Below are positions 58,310 to 64,000 of a stretch of DNA of 64,000 bases, piece by piece. The first letter of the stretch is position 1; each line of letters starts with the position of its first letter. Source of the stretch: Pholiota molesta (lineage: Eukaryota > Basidiomycota > Agaricomycetes > Agaricales > Strophariaceae); NCBI GenBank assembly GCA_014925825.1, contig JACGCK010000047.1, forward strand, positions 124,001 to 188,000, written 5' to 3'. The notes beneath the pieces were generated by a model that was not told the DNA's origin, did not search any database, and was given only the letters and a program-made list of their open reading frames with translations. A program made the translations under genes and the position numbers.

Positions 58310-60720
58310 ACAGTCGATGGCCTTCGACAAGAGGAGGCGGCAAACTTAACACAATATGCACATGTGATATGGTCAGAAGAGCCCGCAGGGCGCGCTCGCT
58401 GAAAGTCAAGTCAAATGTAGATTATGGTCAGCGCCCCCTCTTGTAGTAAGAGCTGGACAAGGACCGGGTTACGGCGCTTGGAAAATGAAGCGATGATCCC
58501 CATCGCGAATAGGGAAACACGCGAGGAAGAGGATGGGGGAAGAGATGCGCAACGGTGTAAGACGCGTCCATCCCCGCCCCCCTCTCGTTCGAAGCTGCGG
58601 TATCGCGTGTATGGGTACTTGCGTTGCACCACGAAGAACATCATGGTGTATCCCTCTACCACCGGACGTGGTGTCCAAGTTTTCGCATATAAATCAAGGC
58701 GAAGAACCAGACACATCAAACGACGGTCAAATAGTTCCACGGGAATTGGCAAGCGCACGAAAGTTTGCGACAGATAGACTACCCTTCCACTCCACACGAG
58801 CGATAGAGGGGATGAAATGTGCAACCTTATTGATCAACGTAGCCGCCAGAGACTGCAAGTAGTGCAGTTCCGGTGACATCACTATCGAGAACATAGATTC
58901 TCTTGAGATACCATGTCGACTGCGTGCATCACGTTTCCACTTCATCCCGAGAAGACAGTGGAGAGAAGAGAGTTAAGAAGGGAGAGAGGGGAGCAGTTCT
59001 CATTGCACCAACAACACGGAGAGAAGGAGAAAAAGGAGAGCAAATAAGGAAACAAAGCGTTGAAGGGCTCACTAGTACTAGAAATCCTAATTCCTCATCC
59101 GCGCTTCGCCAGTAGAGATTCCGTCCAGCAGAGTGGTTTAAGTGTGGTCATAGAACTTCTGGACGGCGCACGGCGGTATATTGCCTATTGGATAGCGGGA
59201 TAGTTGAGCTGAATAGGAACCATTGATCGGCCTACGTCGTTCAGCGATTGTTCCGCAGCGAACAACAAGAGTCAAGACAACAGCAACCAATGCGCACCTT
59301 TCTAAGCTGGCTTGCGAAAACCAAAGTTATAGCGAGCCCGATTTTGTTCTCTGTTAGCTAGATAGTTCGCATGGGTTGGCTTTGTATGTGCGCGTAGTTG
59401 GAATCTGTTGGATAGTGGAGGTAAAAAGTTGCTAGAGTAGTTATCGATGTATCGATGACCAACATAGGAACACGTGGACTTCGGACCGCTGTCCCGAAGG
59501 CGTCTGCAATCTTGGCTCGAGCCTTGTTCTTGTTCTCCTTCCTAACGCTAAGAGCGTCCTAGGTCATTCCAACCTCGATTGCTATTCGCTCGCATGCCTT
59601 GATAATATCGCTCATTTGTTGCATCCAGACCCAACTCTCGTGCCCATCTCCCTGCGGACGACGCCAACGCCCTTGTTGATATGGCCTCGGCTCTCAGCGC
59701 TCAGCGCTCAACATCAACAGCCACTTTATGCAACTAGTCAGCCTGCGCCTAGCTATCGAGCGCTAGAAGGGCAAGCTCGATGCCCTTATACTTCCGTATT
59801 CTGGTCGTTCGGGGATGGACATGCTAGGCGGTCGGGGAAGTGGTGAGCTATGGCGTCCAGGTCGTCCGCTGTGCAATACATGACTCACGGCCTTTTGTAC
59901 CCCGTACTGCAGTTGCCCCCAATTCCGACGCAAAGAAGGATGACCCTTGGACCACGGAACAGAATCATCACTGCCTCCGCCCCCAATGCTTACATGTCTT
60001 CGAGAAACTGGAAACCGTGAGCTAGATCCAACGCACTCATGGGAGCTGGATGAGGCGGCGACTTCGAAAAGGAAGGGACTCAATGCTACGCACAGGTACG
60101 CTCGTGTCGATAAGCCAGCCACTCCAGTGATCTAACGATGTTCCTCATTGCGCACTTTTCGGTATGCATATGCTTGTAGAGGCATTCAAGGTGAGGTTTT
60201 TCGCCATTGGGCACTCCTTCGCTGCGCCCATCTTGTATCGAAACCTCCCAAGCTCCATTTCCCAATTCCTTTGCGTCCCGTTGCGCCCCACGTCTGGATG
60301 TCATCGCGTCTATATCCGCGTTCCCATCGACATAATGGTTGCCATCCAGCCCCTGTCGACGCGCAATTTGGGGCGGGCGGCAGTGGGAACCAGTAGCTTT
60401 CCTTGGGAAATGCGGATGTCGTCCTGGTCGTAATGGTACATCCCAGACTGGGACGTGGTTGCGCATGTTTTTATTATGATTCATGTTATGACTTTGTGGT
60501 TAGTCGGTGTTGGAATGGGTCCCCATTTTCTGGGATACTTTGCACTGCGGACGACCGAGCTGTTTTCAAGTGGCGTCATGTTGCTCTCCGATATCACTCT
60601 TTCCGAGAACACATCTCTCAGCGGCACTCCAGCATGTTGCGCATGGATTTTCTCGCCAAATCTAGGTAGCGTTATATTTCGTGAAAGCCCACTATTGAGG
60701 AATTGAAGGTCACAGAAGAC
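58310..60720 (+). repeat. Repeat unit B2
   Basis: Direct copy of B1 from its left edge, with a shorter middle. 58730-59420 matches 55395-56060 and, inverted, 9600-8264. 59450-60560 follows 56100-57060, including AGCTGGATCCAACGCACTCA in B1 and a one-base variant here. No intact gene. Confidence 0.6.
58327..58444 (+). mobile_element. Hairpin mini-element h8
   Basis: ACAAGAGGAGGCGG ... CGCCCCCTCTTGT termini, with the same core as h4 and h7. Confidence 0.7.
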
Positions 60721-61938
60721 GTGGTGCATAGCTCCAGCGCTCCGCCGGATCTGCCCACCGACTGTTGGGTAAGAGCGCGTAGTACTTAGTTGCACAGTCT
60801 GGGCGCTCGTAATAGATGGGTTCAGCACATACGCCCTATTCATGGACAGACTAATATACAGGGTGGAGATAGTACACATCATAAATGAAACAATGTTTCC
60901 GCGTGCGTGGTGGTTCAGTTGAACCATCTTCATCTAAATTATCACGACTGCTGACACCTTTCGATCCACCTACGGAACGCCGGACACTGTCGCCGTCATA
61001 CTTCCCACTACGATCGTCGCATCCACCTCCACCACCCGCCCAGCCATGGATAACGGAGCGTCCATGGACAGAACCTTCTGGCAGGTATTTCGGAGTGCGA
61101 TAATTGAGCGCCACGGCAAACTACGTCTCCTGACTATACCTATATTATTTGTATAATAAATCTGAAGCCTCGACACGCTTCAGATATTTTAAGAATCTGA
61201 CACGAGTCACCGAAATAGAAACAGAGTGAAGAGGAACTGACATCAGATTGACGAGCTCCCCTTTGACGTGATTCTCAAGTGAACATAAGCGCTCGTAGAA
61301 GTACTAAATACTAGTTGTTCGCTCAAAAAGTTCTGTGCAAACGGCCGCCACATATATATCTTTCTGGATCTATTCATGCTCCACATGAGACGGCCAAGTT
61401 GTTTTAGTAACAGTGCCCGTATTCGTTCCAGAACACTGTCATGCATGCTTCAGCGATTCTCACAGCGACATACCTGGTGGTTTGGGCACTTATTTCTAGT
61501 ATGTGAAAGTTTCGAACGAGCGGGAATTTCAAGCAGCGATTCAAGGCGTATAAGCGGCTTCAGCGTAGTAGGAACTTTGATTGCGCCATTTGAAGAATTC
61601 AACTGGGGACTCTCATGAATAAGTTAAAAAGGTGGGTATCCGTGTATTGTTGAATAAGTATATTCGATGTAACCTTAGATAGCACCACACGAGATCTGCG
61701 CAGCTTCAAGTTTATGGTGAAAGGAAGAGAGCTGCTTGCCAGCATTAGCCCAATCGTCGCGCGGGCTGAGTAGAAATAACAAGAAGAATGCAGACAATCA
61801 TAGGCGCATACAAAACTATAGGCCAGTACGATAATTTGACCCCCAGTTCCAAAATCTGGGGTGCTGAGGAACGAGCGAAAGCCCATTACGGAAATACTCA
61901 TAGAGTCCTTACCAGTCACAAGGGACTGTCCGAGTTGC
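60721..61938. other. Intergenic, no gene seen
   Basis: An 87-codon minus-strand frame at 60851-61114 (rich in Gly, Arg, Ser) has no partner exon and is not called. The rest is non-coding as far as I can tell. Confidence 0.35.
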
Positions 61939-61945
61939 ATAAAAG
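61939..61945 (+). promoter_or_regulatory. TATA-like element of the lectin-like gene
   Basis: CATAAAA, about 65 bp before the ATG at 62010. Confidence 0.4.
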
Positions 61946-62009
61946 CCCCCTAGTCCGCACCGTATCGTCTCCTCAGAATCTCCTCTCTGAATTGTATCAA
62001 CTGATCAAC

Positions 62010-62699
62010 ATGCCCGCCCTCGCATTCGAGCCCTGCCTCAAAGTCATCGACCTCTCCCGCGCGAACGGGCCGAGCAGCGCCAAGGTCATCCTCATCCCGC
62101 TCCCCAAGAACACCGTCGGCATTCTCTTCGGGGTGAGTGCGCCTCCTTCCCCGTGCACCGCGTCCCCCATGCTCATTGACACCCGCACACGCGCGGGCGG
62201 CAGCAAATGCTCGCGGCCTGGCCGCAGCGCTTCAACACGTACCTGCTCGACACGAACAACATCGTCGTCAACCCGCAGGTCGTGTGGGACGCGTCCTCCG
62301 ACGGGAGCCGCTTCGACGTGAGCCAGGTCGTCCCGATGAATCTGCTCCCGCAGGACAAGAACGTGTTCAGCGTCGGGCCGTTCTCTGAAGACCGCAATCT
62401 CGCGGTGTACTGCTCGCACAAGAAGGCCGGCGCCACGAGCTACACGGAGAGCGACCCGCGCCACAGCTTCGTACGTGTTTCGAGCGTCTGCGCTGGGGCA
62501 TGGAGCTGAATGGGTCGTGTTTGTGTATCTAGCAAGCGTTCAAGATTGGCAACAAGAATGCCATCTCGTTCACGATGGTGAGTGCGCTTTGTTGGGATAG
62601 CTGTTGACTGGCAAGATGAGAACGTCAATATAGGTTAATGCGGAGGACGGCGGCGATACCGACTACCATGACACCGTTATCGGTGTTGCTGTGGCCTAG
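62010..62699 (+). CDS. Small protein with PA-IIL-like calcium-lectin C-terminus, 166 aa
   Basis: Four exons (62010-62132, 62204-62470, 62533-62577, 62634-62699), all introns phase 0, join into 166 residues without a stop. There is no signal peptide (starts MPALAFEPCLKVIDL), so the product is probably cytoplasmic, as mushroom defence lectins usually are. The last exon reads VNAEDGGDTDYHDTVIGV. Its E-D-G-x-D-x-D-Y-x-D-x-V pattern matches the calcium- and sugar-binding end of PA-IIL/LecB-type lectins (fucose-binding lectin II family), where these acidic residues hold two Ca ions. The upstream part has a beta-rich look but no motif I can name, and the protein ends a few residues after the motif, as in LecB. 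A calcium-dependent carbohydrate-binding role is a reasonable inference; ligand specificity is unknown. The exons are GC-rich, unlike the flanks. Confidence 0.6.
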
Positions 62700-64000
62700 T
62701 AAGTTAAAGCATTTGGACGTAGTTTGAATGTTCGGCTGATGACTTTGAAGCATGACCAAGTGAGGGCCTACCGACGCCCAATTGGAACCTAAAAGTCGAA
62801 GATAATGCACGGTGCTACCGTTTGCGAAATAAACATGTACTTGTAGTCTGCGTTCTCGAATGTTGCTCATATGCAAGAATATTGTGGTGTTTGCGAAGAA
62901 ATTGAACGGATCTGTAATCAGTAGTACCTGGAAGTTCGAAGTTCGACGCAACGGTGCCTTGTCCTATGGCGATCCCTCGTCAACGAGCCTAGTACAAGTG
63001 AGATCGAGCGTTGCTATCGGGAAGATGAGATGGGTTACTTACTTGGACAGTGCTTCCTTGGGTGGAAAGCGCGAGACGGGTAACTGTCATCGCACGGCAC
63101 GGGAAGGGAACTAGTTAAATGCGAGATGGCGACGGTGGGTGGTACTAGTAGAGCAGGACTCGGATGATGGTCCCAGCGCACTACAGCGTGAGAGTTCGGG
63201 CCGCAATAATCCGCTCGCTCGTTCACCATTCAACGTTCAACACCTTGCTCGTATGGAACTGCTACGCGCCTGCTCTCAAGTACCATCGGACTGGCTGTCC
63301 AAGCGACATCCAAGTACCGTGGCCGGCACTGGAATCCTCCGCTTGTATCTTGACTTTCCTTCTGGCTGCTATTATCCCAGTCGACGCATCACGTACATGG
63401 CCGCCAAATGTCTCGATAAAATGCTTAGGTATGTTCTCCGTATACATCACAGAGAAAGCGTGTATTTACAGTGTCCCGGCACTCGCAATAGATAAGTAAC
63501 ACACATCTGCCTACGAACCATCAAATCAGACAAAGTCTTTGTGCAGTCAACGTCAGTTGAACCGTCTACGCCATAACCACCGTCTCGCGATTCGTACGAA
63601 ACATTTGAAGTTAATGGAGCGCCGCGGACAGTAGCCCCTGGATGACTGTTTTCGAGGGGAACCTTTGAGCGCCGCAGGAGGCTTATTTGGCTGCTGGCAG
63701 ACGAATTTAACGATCTAATATGTGAGTATTCCCCGTCATGATATTGCACTGAATTGGTACTTCCCTCGATATTGTCAGTCCCATCGAGGATCTCCCTCAC
63801 ATGACGCCCCTGCCTTCAAGCGTATTCGTCACCACGACTTAGCCAGTTCAAGTACAATCGCATATGACGCTGCGTGAAATGAAAAGGAATCCGTGAGAAG
63901 GAAATCCAATCATGGCTTTGCATGCTGGCCCGTCGCCTTGCGGATGTCGCCTGGTTGCTCTGTACCAGCAGCTCCAACAAGGTGGTGCTTTCTGAGCGAT
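62700..64000. other. 3' end of window: repeat fragments, no gene seen
   Basis: 63250-63740 is an inverted, diverged copy of about 21360-21760, and 63645-63720 carries another LLADEF remnant (WLLADEFNDL). No intact gene; the last ~250 bp show nothing recognisable. Confidence 0.45.

Larger units (their letters stand above)
54600..58310 (+). repeat. Repeat unit B1 (tandem partner of B2)
   Basis: About 3.7 kb starting at the hairpin flank GTCGGACCGATATAGTCGAT and repeated in order from 58300. Within it 55050-56060 matches the start of module A inverted. The ORF from ATG 56341 (MPAEARLLALADTPTDNPHP, with a CPRCDYLG pair of cysteines) might be a first exon, but no downstream exon could be joined and unit B2 has lost it. 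A membrane-like segment at about 57280-57350 is equally unsupported. No gene is called. Confidence 0.6.

Overview
The window is a repeat-rich piece of a filamentous basidiomycete genome, most likely a mushroom or polypore (Agaricomycetes). The signs are genes split by many 43-76 nt GT-AG introns, a DIRS-type tyrosine-recombinase retrotransposon, plant-type (class II-like) extracellular heme peroxidases, small secreted cysteine-rich proteins, and a nuclear copy of mitochondrial ATP synthase subunit g. Nothing looks prokaryotic. All exon structures were built by hand from splice consensus and frame continuity.

Layout. 1-8263: the 3' part of a DIRS-like element (reverse transcriptase/RNase H remnant, then a tyrosine recombinase with all catalytic residues), split by a 3.84 kb GC-rich fold-back element with a 9-bp target duplication. 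It ends in two identical 368-bp direct repeats. 8264-13450: repeat module A, an inverted copy of much of 51.5-59.5 kb, carrying a 548-bp tRNA-like insertion. 14.1-15.0 kb: a secreted precursor with six near-identical repeats separated by kexin-type dibasic sites. 15.5-30.1 kb: duplicated, scrambled accessory DNA holding a peroxidase 3' fragment, two intact members of an unrecognised multi-exon gene family (G1 17.2-19.6 kb, G2 23.2-24.8 kb), a decayed member (G3), and a truncated peroxidase joined to a piece of the subunit-g gene. 30.8-34.8 kb: a small secreted protein, tandem repeats, a GFA/CENP-V-like zinc protein with a probable 1-base frameshift, and the intact subunit-g gene. 36.9-41.6 kb: an intact GPI-anchored-type peroxidase and family member G4, an inverted counterpart of the 23-30 kb region. 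42-44.2 kb: repeat module C. 44.8-48.1 kb: a C2H2 zinc-finger protein and a secreted Cys-rich protein with a His8 tract. 51.5-60.7 kb: module B and two tandem copies (B1, B2). 62.0-62.7 kb: a small four-exon protein ending in a PA-IIL-like calcium-lectin motif.

The ordinary genes (subunit g, GFA, zinc finger) are islands. Most of the rest comes from duplication, inversion and transposition: peroxidase, subunit g and the unknown family each have intact and broken copies, and eight ~115-bp hairpin elements are scattered through the repeat modules. The features most likely to be new biology are the kexin-repeat peptide precursor and the gene family built almost entirely of phase-1 cassette exons.
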